Assembly: GCA_013813605.1 (NCBI GenBank)
Contig: JACCRL010000006.1
Span: 1-9,887 of the forward strand
Direction of reading: 5' to 3'
Source of the DNA: Gemmatimonadaceae bacterium
GTDB lineage: Bacteria > Gemmatimonadota > Gemmatimonadetes > Gemmatimonadales > Gemmatimonadaceae
Length of the DNA stretch: 9,887 nt
The position numbers were made by a program, and so were the translations under genes. The notes below the pieces were generated by a model. The model made no database searches. It saw nothing but the letters and a program-made list of their open reading frames with translations, and was not told where the DNA came from. Shown piece by piece: positions 1 through 9,281 of this stretch. Positions within the stretch are counted from its first letter, which is position 1, and every line of letters begins with the position of its first letter.

Positions 1-321
1 CTCGAGCTCCTGCACGAAGCGGAGCGACGAAAACGTATCCATCGATATCCAGCTCTCGTACACATCGTTGACGCGGTAAAGAAAATTGCCGCCCTGCACC
101 CAGAACGCGGTGTGCCAGCTCGGCCGGTTACGGATGTTCTCGATGCCGACGACTTCCATGTGGCCTCTGCCGACTTTCAAATTACCAAAGCGCACTTCGT
201 ACTCCGAGCGCTCACCGACACCGAAGGGGACCTTCTGCGTCTGTGCCTGTGGCGGCGCCTGCTGCGCCTGCTGCATGGTCATGGAGAGCACGATCGCGAG
301 CAACTGTGTAAGAGCAGGCAT
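1..321 (-). CDS. Secreted DUF3108-type protein, N-terminal part only (3' end cut by window edge)
   Basis: I read 107 codons in frame from an ATG at 321 to the window edge; the C-terminal part is missing. The first ~20 residues (MPALTQLLAIVLSMTMQQA) look like a short Sec signal peptide with little positive charge, followed by a Q/A/P-rich linker (residues 18-30). From about residue 33 the segment around 41-53 (YEVRFGNLKVGRG), then alternating aromatic and polar strands (TAFWVQGG, FLYRV, ESWISMD), resembles the opening of DUF3108 periplasmic beta-rich proteins, whose function is poorly defined. The ATG overlaps the TGA of the family 2 glycosyltransferase by one base (TGATG, 319-323), which suggests translational coupling and membership in the same envelope/glycan operon. 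The upstream Shine-Dalgarno match (GGGAAG) is weak. The gene is convincing; the DUF3108 assignment comes from pattern memory on a partial sequence. Confidence 0.72.
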   Translation of the reverse strand, partial: MPALTQLLAIVLSMTMQQAQQAPPQAQTQKVPFGVGERSEYEVRFGNLKVGRGHMEVVGIENIRNRPSWHTAFWVQGGNFLYRVNDVYESWISMDTFSSLRFVQELE

Positions 322-1070
322 CACGCGTTACTTCCCGCCGCCGCAGCCAGCTGGCGGGCCGTGCGACTGAAGCGGTACAGGCTCATCGCGTCGGCGAGGG
401 GACGCACGCGGGTCGGGCGCAGCCGAACGTCGTAGCGTGGAGCAAGGTCGACGGTCTCGACGCGGCGGGCGAGGCGTGACGCGCGCAGCAGCAGCTCCAT
501 GTTCGCGGCCCACCCTGCCGCGCTGACAATGGGTTTGTCGCCGGCAGCCTTGAGAAGCTCGCGCAGCACAGAGATGCGGTAAAGACGAAAGGTCGCGAAA
601 GGATCCGCCTCACCGGTGGCGGGGAGGGCGATCCTGCGCAGCCAGTCGGCGAGCTTGCGAAAGCGGCGCACCGCGGCTGGTGCATCGGCCGTTGCCTGGC
701 TCGCGGCAACGATGTCGGCGCCACCCTCGAATCGCTTGACGAGCTCGGGGATGTGCTCGGGCTGGTCGGTAAAATCTCCCTGCATCACTATCATCGCGTC
801 GCGGCGCGCGTAGCGGGTCCGCCGCGATACTTCACGGCACAGGGCGTCGAGCGCGAAACCGAATCCCTTTCGCGTTTCGCCGCGCAGGACGGTGAGCGGG
901 ATGACCTCCGCATAGGGTGCCAGTGTCTCACGCGTGCCATCCGTCGAGCAATCGTCGTAAACGACGATCTCATACTCGCGCGAATAATCCTGAAAGACGC
1001 GCCGGATGCGCCAGAGCAGCACGCCGACGGTCGGACTCTCGTTGTAGGTCGGAATACAGATGTAAATCAA
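321..1070 (-). CDS. Family 2 glycosyltransferase (dolichol-phosphate-mannose-synthase-like)
   Basis: This 249-residue GT-A fold enzyme is predicted to move a sugar from a nucleotide-sugar donor to a lipid or glycan acceptor on the cytoplasmic side. The N-terminus is classic GT2: IPTYNE at residues 6-11 and VYDDCSTDGT at 37-46, where the acidic pair contacts the nucleotide. The position of the usual metal-binding DxD is MQGDFTDQPEH (96-106), so the first Asp is Gln97 while Asp99 remains. I see no transmembrane helices, so it is a single-domain soluble or peripheral protein, unlike DPM-like enzymes with C-terminal helices. The start is TTG at 1070: a TGA lies two codons upstream in frame, and the next Met is deep inside the domain. 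It lies 56 bases after the family 4 glycosyltransferase and overlaps the next gene by one base. Donor and acceptor cannot be read from the sequence. Confidence 0.88.
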   Translation of the reverse strand: MIYICIPTYNESPTVGVLLWRIRRVFQDYSREYEIVVYDDCSTDGTRETLAPYAEVIPLTVLRGETRKGFGFALDALCREVSRRTRYARRDAMIVMQGDFTDQPEHIPELVKRFEGGADIVAASQATADAPAAVRRFRKLADWLRRIALPATGEADPFATFRLYRISVLRELLKAAGDKPIVSAAGWAANMELLLRASRLARRVETVDLAPRYDVRLRPTRVRPLADAMSLYRFSRTARQLAAAAGSNA

Positions 1071-1126
1071 GGCTCATCCGTGAAACGGGGAACTGCTGCA
1101 AGATAGAAGCACCCCTCGGGCGCCCG

Positions 1127-2188
1127 CTACCCCGCCGTCACACGCTCGTACACCGCCGCAGTGCGTTGGATCATGTGCGAGGAGTCGAATTCCCGTGCCC
1201 TTTCCCGGGCCGCTGCCCCCAGCGCCTTGCGCAGCTCGGGGTTCGCAATCAGCTCAGCGGCGGCCGTTGCGAAGCCATGAATGTCCCCCGGCGCGATGAG
1301 TCGGCCGCTCTTGCCATCTTCCACGACCTCCGGCAGTCCTCCCGTGGCAAAGGCTATTGGCGGCACTCCGAGCGCCATCGCGTCGATAACGGCAGTGCCA
1401 AGACCCTCCGACCGTGCCGGGTGCCAGAGCAGGTCGAGCCCGGCCACGGCGGGGTGGATGTCCTCGACGAACCCGGCATCGTAACCTTCGACGCCGGCGA
1501 TGATGTTCCCCCCTTTTCCCGGACCGCCGAGCAGGACGATGCGAGTGCGCCGGAACAGATCCCCGGGCAGCCGGCGCGCGATCGACGCAACGGAATCCAG
1601 CCCTTTCTCGCGCGTCATCGCCCCGACGATTCCGCAGATCACGGTGTTCGCAGGCCAGCCGCGCTCGCCGCGCCAGTCGCGGGCCGGTGCGGCGTCCGGG
1701 GCGGGCACGCCGGAATGCACGACCTCTATGCGGCCAGCCGGAATTCCGGCTTCGATCATCGCGTTTCGCACCGCGTTGGAAATGGCAATGAAGGCGGCCA
1801 CCCTGCGTCCGTACTTGATCCATACCTGCTTCGGCGCAAACACGACGCGCCTCGTCACGACGAGCTTCCGCGCGCGGGTACCGGCGAGTGCGAGGATGGC
1901 GATGGAGTGCGAGCGGGCGTCGTGGGCGTGAATCACATCAGCGCCCCACTGCCTGGCAGTTTTCCGCAGCGCGCGCGCGGACGACAGATCCCACTCTCCG
2001 CGAAGGAGGAGAGGTAAAGAATGCACCCCCGCCGTTTGGACCCTCTGGAGCAGCGGCGAATCCGGAGGTGCCGCGACCATCGTGTCGTAACCGCTGTCGC
2101 GCAGGCCCCGCGCGAGGAGAAATACCTGGCGCTGACCACCGCGCCAGTTGCGGCCCGAGTCGACGTGAAGGACTCGCGGCTTCTCCAC
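1127..2188 (-). CDS. Family 4 glycosyltransferase (GT-B fold)
   Basis: Read from GTG at 2188 the product is 353 residues, the usual size of a GT4 enzyme. The N-terminal Rossmann half begins at once (VEKPRVLHVDSG), with the GGQRQV acceptor-side glycine loop at residues 17-22 and IHAHDARSH at 86-94. The C-terminal donor half has GAMTREKGLD (189-198), VLLGGPGKG (218-226) and the donor motif SEGLGTAVIDAMALG (260-274), an E-x7-D variant of the family E-x7-E with Glu261 and Asp269. I prefer GTG 2188 because it overlaps the stop of the upstream C26 peptidase gene as TAGTG and puts the fold's first strand at the N-terminus. The same frame stays open to 2290, but that stretch encodes low-complexity residues lying over the peptidase gene. 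It likely builds a surface glycan or lipopolysaccharide core together with the next gene; the sugar is unknown. Confidence 0.9.
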   Translation of the reverse strand: MEKPRVLHVDSGRNWRGGQRQVFLLARGLRDSGYDTMVAAPPDSPLLQRVQTAGVHSLPLLLRGEWDLSSARALRKTARQWGADVIHAHDARSHSIAILALAGTRARKLVVTRRVVFAPKQVWIKYGRRVAAFIAISNAVRNAMIEAGIPAGRIEVVHSGVPAPDAAPARDWRGERGWPANTVICGIVGAMTREKGLDSVASIARRLPGDLFRRTRIVLLGGPGKGGNIIAGVEGYDAGFVEDIHPAVAGLDLLWHPARSEGLGTAVIDAMALGVPPIAFATGGLPEVVEDGKSGRLIAPGDIHGFATAAAELIANPELRKALGAAARERAREFDSSHMIQRTAAVYERVTAG

Positions 2189-2928
2189 TATGCCGTCAGC
2201 TTCTCCGCGAACGCCCGGAACAGTCCGCGGTCCCAAGGCTCGGCCGAGTCTGTCATCTCCTCCGGGTGCCACTGTACGGCGAGCACCCACCAGTCTTCGC
2301 CCTCGGCCTCAATGCCTTCGATTACTCCGTCCGGGGAACGCGCGGTAACCTTCAGGCCCTCGCCGAGGCCCTTGACCGACTGGTGATGAAACGAGTTGAC
2401 GGAGCAGCTCCCGGTACCGATTGCGTTCGCGATGAGGCTGCCCGGCTCGACGCTGATGTCATGTGATCGCGAGTTTCGCGGTGTGTCCTCGTCGTGAGCG
2501 AGCGCTCCCGGGCACTGGCTGGGAATGTCCTGGACGAGAGTTCCGCCGAGTGCGACGTTGAGCACCTGGATGCCGCGGCAGATTGCCAGCACGGGTGTGC
2601 GGCGGCGGCGGGCTTCCTCGACGAGGGCGACCTCGGTCGCATCGCGGGCGACGTTGACGTTGCTTACCTTTTCGTGACGCCGCTCTCCGTAGCGCGCCGG
2701 GTCGATATCCCCACCTCCGGTAAGCATCAGGCCGGCAACTGAATCAAGGATCGCGGCAGCGGCACCCTTATCGGTGAGCGGAGGTATAATAAGTGGAACC
2801 AGCCCTGCGGCCTCGAGGGCGGTAACGTAGGCGGCGGTTAGCCGGACGCGAGTGGTATCGCCATCCTGGCGGATACCGGCGGTTACAGCGACTGTGCGGG
2901 CTGATATTGGCTTGCGCGCGGGTGACAA
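2188..2928 (-). CDS. Class I glutamine amidotransferase-like gamma-glutamyl-gamma-aminobutyrate hydrolase family protein (peptidase C26)
   Basis: The product (246 residues from TTG 2928; 257 from GTG 2961) is a cytosolic C26/PuuD-type hydrolase expected to cleave gamma-glutamyl amide bonds. In the longer numbering the Cys-His-Glu triad is clear: Cys128 in AICRGIQVLNV, His232 and Glu234 in VQWHPEE. The family TGGGDIDPARYG motif (81-92) and SFHHQSV (190-196) are also present. Choice of start: GTG 2961 has no ribosome site I can see, whereas TTG 2928 is preceded by GGAGAGAG ending about 7-11 bases upstream; both keep the whole domain. It is first in a four-gene minus-strand run and its TAG overlaps the start of the family 4 glycosyltransferase. 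PuuD acts in putrescine catabolism, but no putrescine genes are here, so its substrate is open; a peptide or gamma-glutamyl side chain linked to envelope metabolism is speculation. Confidence 0.9.
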   Translation of the reverse strand: MSPARKPISARTVAVTAGIRQDGDTTRVRLTAAYVTALEAAGLVPLIIPPLTDKGAAAAILDSVAGLMLTGGGDIDPARYGERRHEKVSNVNVARDATEVALVEEARRRRTPVLAICRGIQVLNVALGGTLVQDIPSQCPGALAHDEDTPRNSRSHDISVEPGSLIANAIGTGSCSVNSFHHQSVKGLGEGLKVTARSPDGVIEGIEAEGEDWWVLAVQWHPEEMTDSAEPWDRGLFRAFAEKLTA

Positions 2929-4655
2929 TGGTGATCTCTCTCCGACATTGTTGTTTTGCACTTGTCTGCTCGGCCTTTGGCGCCGCGGCCGACGCCCAAA
3001 GTCTGACCGGCGTTCCCATCGCCTGCAAGGGGGAGCGCGTCACGCGCATCGACATTGATGCGCGGCCTCCCTTCCAAGTTACGGGAAACAACTTCTGGCA
3101 GCGCTTTGGCCGGTTTACCAGAAAAGCGCACGCCACTACCAGGGATCCTGTCATTCGTCGCTTCATGGCATTGGAGATCGGCGATGCGTGCACGGAGCTG
3201 CGACGTTCGGAGTCCGAGCGTATTCTTCGCGCTCAGCCCTTTCTTGCAGACGCCAACATCATTGCGGTCTCCGATGGAGCGGGCGGAGTCGTCCTCAACG
3301 TCATGACGGTGGACGAAGTTTCCCTGATCCTTGGCGGCGCAGTCTCGTCTCGCAATCCCACCATCCGGGCGGTTCGGCTGGGCCAGGCAAACATGATGGG
3401 CGAGGGGATGTATGTGGCCGGGCAGTGGAAGGACAGCCGGTTTTTCCGCGACGTCGTCTCCGGTCGCTTCGTCGATTACCAGTTTCTGGGGAGGCCCTAT
3501 CAGCTCGCCGTAGAGGGGGGGCGTCGCGAGATTGGGAGCGACTGGGCGACCGAGCTCAGCCACCCGTTCCTCACCGATCTGCAGCGCCTCTCATGGCGAA
3601 CCACGGCCGGCTCGTCCGAGGGATATTTCCATTTCCGGCGTCCCGAAGCCCGCCCGGCGGCGCTCTATGTAGCCCGCACGTACGGGGACATCGGTGGCGT
3701 CGTGAGGCTCGGCCCCCCTCTCGGAAAGATTGCGCTCGTCGGCGGATCGATGTCGTACGAGGATGAGGACCCCGCGCGGAGACCTGTCGTCATAATCGAT
3801 TCCCTCATTCTTCCCGATTCCAGCACGGCACTGATTGACAGGTATTCTGCCAACAGGACGACACGTCTCAACGGATTGTGGGGTGTGCGCAACATCGACT
3901 TCATTCGCGCGACCGGATTCGACGCGCTCGAGGGTGCGCAGGACCTCCGCACGGGCGTCGAGGTCGCGACGTTGATCGGCAAGGGAGTGAAGTTCCTCGG
4001 CGGCAGGGAGGACGACTGGTTTGGATCCACCGAGGTGTATGGCGGGTTTGGATCTCCGCGCTCGTTCGCGGCGCTCGAAATAACCGGCGAAGGCCGGCGC
4101 GACCAGGACGGCAAGTGGGACGGAATGCTCGCCCACGGCAGGGGAGCGATTTACCTGAAGCCTTTTGAGCGCCACAAGCACACGGTGATAACGGACCTTG
4201 CATGGAGTGGTGGGTGGAAGCAGCGGGTGCCCTTCCAGCTCACGTTTGCCGACCGCGACGGCGGTGTGCGCGGGTTTCGCAAAGCCGATGTCGGCGGTGG
4301 ACGGCGGCTCGTTGGCCGGTTCGAGGATCGCTATGTGATCGGGAAGTTCAGGAAGCTCGCCAGCATTGGCGTGGCGGGCTTCGGCGAAGCGGGAAAGATC
4401 TGGGCGGGAGACAGCCCGTTCGGCGTGGATACGAAAGTCCACTCGTCGATTGGCGTCAGCTTTCTCGCCGCGGCACCGCCGCAGTCGCGCCGCCTGTGGC
4501 GCGTGGACTTCGCCTATCCGGTCAGCGGTGATCGCTCGGGGTGGGAAGTCCGGCTTACGTCGAAGGATCTGACGCGCATATTCCGTGTCGAGCCGCGCGA
4601 CATCTTCAGCAGCCGCGAGCGGTCAGTGCCCTCGAGTGTTTTTAATTGGCCGTAA
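2928..4655 (+). CDS. Omp85/BamA/TamA-like outer-membrane protein with one POTRA-like domain
   Basis: The product is 575 residues from ATG 2928. It opens with a signal peptide (MVISLRH, then a CCFALVCSAFGAAA core, likely cut after ADA before QS). Residues ~37-133 fit one POTRA domain: strand VTRIDID, helices with DPVIRRFMALEIGD and SESERILRA, then strands ANIIAV and GVVLNVMTVDEVSL. The rest is rich in amphipathic strands. Near the C-terminus GGVRGFRKAD contains VRGF (447-450), the loop-6 signature of Omp85 barrels; it is followed by VAGFGEAGKIWAG and RLWRVDFAYPVSG, matching the family's closing strands. Such proteins insert or secrete proteins, or move lipids, at the outer membrane. It is shorter than BamA (five POTRAs) and ends in NWP instead of the usual terminal aromatic residue. 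TTG 2907 is an alternative start. GGTGA two bases before the ATG is a usable ribosome site. It stands alone between two minus-strand operons; the exact role is unknown. Confidence 0.85.
   Translation: MVISLRHCCFALVCSAFGAAADAQSLTGVPIACKGERVTRIDIDARPPFQVTGNNFWQRFGRFTRKAHATTRDPVIRRFMALEIGDACTELRRSESERILRAQPFLADANIIAVSDGAGGVVLNVMTVDEVSLILGGAVSSRNPTIRAVRLGQANMMGEGMYVAGQWKDSRFFRDVVSGRFVDYQFLGRPYQLAVEGGRREIGSDWATELSHPFLTDLQRLSWRTTAGSSEGYFHFRRPEARPAALYVARTYGDIGGVVRLGPPLGKIALVGGSMSYEDEDPARRPVVIIDSLILPDSSTALIDRYSANRTTRLNGLWGVRNIDFIRATGFDALEGAQDLRTGVEVATLIGKGVKFLGGREDDWFGSTEVYGGFGSPRSFAALEITGEGRRDQDGKWDGMLAHGRGAIYLKPFERHKHTVITDLAWSGGWKQRVPFQLTFADRDGGVRGFRKADVGGGRRLVGRFEDRYVIGKFRKLASIGVAGFGEAGKIWAGDSPFGVDTKVHSSIGVSFLAAAPPQSRRLWRVDFAYPVSGDRSGWEVRLTSKDLTRIFRVEPRDIFSSRERSVPSSVFNWP
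2936..2943 (-). promoter_or_regulatory. Probable ribosome binding site for the TTG start of the C26 peptidase
   Basis: GGAGAGAG on the minus strand, ending 7 bases before TTG 2928 (11 bases if only GGAG pairs). It favours TTG 2928 over GTG 2961, which has no comparable site. It lies inside the signal-peptide codons of the divergent outer-membrane gene. Confidence 0.45.
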
Positions 4656-4679
4656 GGCTCTAACCGGAACGGACAAACG

Positions 4680-4721
4680 AAAAGCTGCCGGCGACCTGCT
4701 GGTAGCTGACAACGCTGCCAG

Positions 4722-4723
<2 letters not shown>
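4680..4723 (-). terminator. Candidate Rho-independent terminator for the opp-POT operon
   Basis: Reading the minus strand, arm AGCTGGCAGCG (4723-4713) and arm CGCCGGCAGCT (4693-4683) can pair over 11 positions with one mismatch and one G-U pair. They enclose a 19-base loop, and TTTT (4683-4680) then CGTTTG follow. The right arm overlaps the TAG stop of the peptide symporter (4722-4724). The long loop and short T-run make it imperfect. On the plus strand the same repeat follows the outer-membrane gene's stop by about 28 bases but lacks a T-run. Confidence 0.4.
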
Positions 4724-6332
<1,609 letters not shown>

Positions 6333-6350
6333 GGTCTCGGATGTTGAGCG

Positions 6351-7414
6351 TTAGTGAACAGCTGCGATGGGAAGATATCTCTCGGGAGGGCGTACGCCAC
6401 CAGCTTGCTGCTGCTGCTCCCATGAAACGATGGTCGGCGGCTGTTTGATGCAGGCCGCCAGGTGCCCCGGCGCTTTCTCCTCGAGGGGCGGGACGATGCG
6501 CGAACATGCTTCGTCCTTTGCCGGGTGATGGCACCGCGGATGAAACACGCACCCTGATGGCGGATTGGCCGGCGACGGCACGTCCCCCTGCAGAATGATG
6601 CGCTCCTTGCGCGCGGCGGGATCCGCGACGGGCACCGCCGACAGGAGCGCCTGCGTGTACGGCATCAGCGGCTCGCGGTACAGATCCTCGGAAGTGGCGA
6701 GCTCGACGATCTTGCCGAGGTACATCACGGCGACGCGGTTTGCGATGTGTTCCACCACCGACAGGTCGTGCGCGATGAACATGTAGGTAAGGTTTCGCTC
6801 GCGCTGGAGATCCTGGAGCAGGTTGATCACCTGCGCCTGCACCGATACATCGAGCGCCGACACCGGCTCGTCGCAGATGATGAGCTTCGGCTCGACTGAA
6901 AGCGCGCGCGCGACGCCGATGCGCTGCCTCTGGCCGCCCGAGAACTCGTGCGGATAGCGGGTCGCGTATTCCTTGCGCAGTCCGACTTCCTCGAGCAGCT
7001 GCTTCACCCGCGCGTCGGCAGCAGCACCCTGCGCCAGCTTGTGAATTATCAGTCCCTCGCGGATGATCGCGCCGATCGTCATGCGCGGGTTGAGCGACGA
7101 GACGGGGTCCTGGAAGATGATCTGCATCTCGCGCCTGATCGCGCGGAGACCGCGCGTGTCGAGCGCGCAGACGTCGCGGCCCTCGAACTTTATCGAGCCC
7201 GACGTCGGCTCGATGAGCCGGAGAATCGCGCGGCCCGCCGTCGTCTTGCCGCCGCCTGATTCGCCGACGATGCCGAGCGTCTCGCCCGGCGCGACATCGA
7301 ACGACACATCGTTGACTGCCTGGACGGCGCCGACCTGACGGCCGAAGACTCCCTTCTTGATCGGAAACGACTTCTTGAGGTTGCGAACGGAGAGAAGCGG
7401 TGCGGACGTGTCGA

Positions 7415-7418
<4 letters not shown>
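6351..7418 (-). CDS. oppF: Oligopeptide/dipeptide ABC transporter ATP-binding protein, OppF/DppF type
   Basis: The product is 355 residues from GTG 7418 and is the second ATPase of the peptide importer, acting at the cytoplasmic face of the membrane. The nucleotide-binding domain is complete: Walker A GESGGGKT (52-59), Q-loop IFQDP (101-105), ABC signature FSGGQRQ (159-165), Walker B LIICDE (179-184), D-loop SALD (187-190) and switch His217. The C-terminal oligopeptide-transporter domain carries four cysteines (290, 296, 305, 323) of the kind that can hold an iron-sulfur cluster in related importers. The GTG overlaps oppD's TGA as GTGA, and AGGAGG lies 10 bases upstream (7429-7434), so the start is well supported. 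The same frame is open further upstream, but only over oppD. The tail after the domain is Q-rich (EQQQQ) and of no clear function. Opp versus Dpp substrate range cannot be told. Confidence 0.93.
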
Positions 7419-8447
<1,029 letters not shown>

Positions 8448-8461
<14 letters not shown>

Positions 8462-9281
8462 AGGCATCGCGCAGGGATTCGCCGACAATGTTTAGCATCA
8501 TCACCGTGAGCACCATCAGTAGACCAGGGAACAGCGACATCCACCACAGCGTTGCAACCTGGTCCGATCCGTCGTGGATGATGTTGCCCCAGCTTGCCTC
8601 CGGCTGCGCCACGCCGATCCCAAGGTACGAAAGTCCCACTTCCAGCACGATAACGTGGGCAACTCCGAGCGTGGCGGCAACGGCTATCGGCGAGATGAGA
8701 TTCGGTAACAGATGCCGCGCGAGAATCCTGCGCCTGCTCGCGCCGAGTGCGCGCGCCGAGGTTATGAATTCCGCTTCCGTCAACGCAAGAACCTGACCCC
8801 TGACGATGCGGCTCAGCCCGAACCACCCCGTCAGTCCGAGAAAGAGCACGAGCGCGCCGACGGAGAGGCGAGTCCACGCCGCGAGTATTGCGATCAGCAG
8901 CAGGAGCCGCGGGATGGCTAGCAGTGCGTCGAGGATGCGCATCATCAGTGCGTCGACGAAGCCGCCCGCGTAGCCGGCGACGGCGCCATACGCCACGCCC
9001 AGCGTCAGGCTCACCATCGTCGCGAGAAACCCGATCGCGAGAGACAGTCGCGCGCCGTAGATCACGCGGCTGAGGACATCCCTGCTGTACGGGTCGGTGC
9101 CGAATGGGTGCTGCGCCGAAGGAGGCAGGTTTTTCGCCCCGACGATATCCGGTTGCGCGGCGGGGTCGTACGGCGCAACGAGCGGGGCAAAGGCGGCGAC
9201 GATGGCGATTGCGGCGAGGACGGCGAGCGCAACGCGCGCCGCGCCGCTAAGCGCCGCGAATCCGCGGATCGGCGTAAGCAT
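8448..9281 (-). CDS. oppC: Peptide ABC transporter permease, OppC/DppC type
   Basis: This is a 277-residue inner-membrane permease of the BPD_transp_1 family. A first helix (about 15-34) is followed by a short periplasmic segment with APYDP and the OppC hallmark FGTDPYSRDVLSRVIYGAR (60-78). Five further hydrophobic helices follow. The cytoplasmic EAA loop that docks onto the ATPases lies at about 169-198 (EAEFITSARALGASRRR, then HLLPNLISPI). GLSYLGIG and PEASWG near 215-230 are also conserved in OppC proteins. ATG 9281 lies inside the end of the oppB frame, giving a 35-base overlap, and has no obvious ribosome site; no other start upstream of helix 1 looks better. It forms the channel with OppB. 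Confidence 0.94.

Noticed and set aside
1117..1126. Perfect 10-base palindrome cgggcgcccg just after the GT4 stop
   Set aside because: Too short, with no T-run on the transcribed strand and a downstream gene that seems to belong to the same operon; likely chance in GC-rich DNA.
917..2017. Long plus-strand open frame opposite the two glycosyltransferases
   Set aside because: Arg/Pro/His-rich, no domain pattern, and fully antisense to GT2 and GT4 genes with clear motifs; a by-product of GC-rich codon use.
2189..2290. Longer N-terminus for the family 4 glycosyltransferase
   Set aside because: The extra residues are low-complexity and lie over the end of the C26 peptidase; GTG 2188 in the TAGTG overlap is better placed.
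2880..2910. Possible plus-strand -10-like GATATT (2903-2908) before the outer-membrane gene
   Set aside because: No matching -35 at proper spacing and the motif is poor; not enough to call a promoter.
3591..4442. Minus-strand open frame inside the outer-membrane gene
   Set aside because: No recognisable domain; the plus-strand frame has a signal peptide, POTRA and VRGF motif over the same bases.
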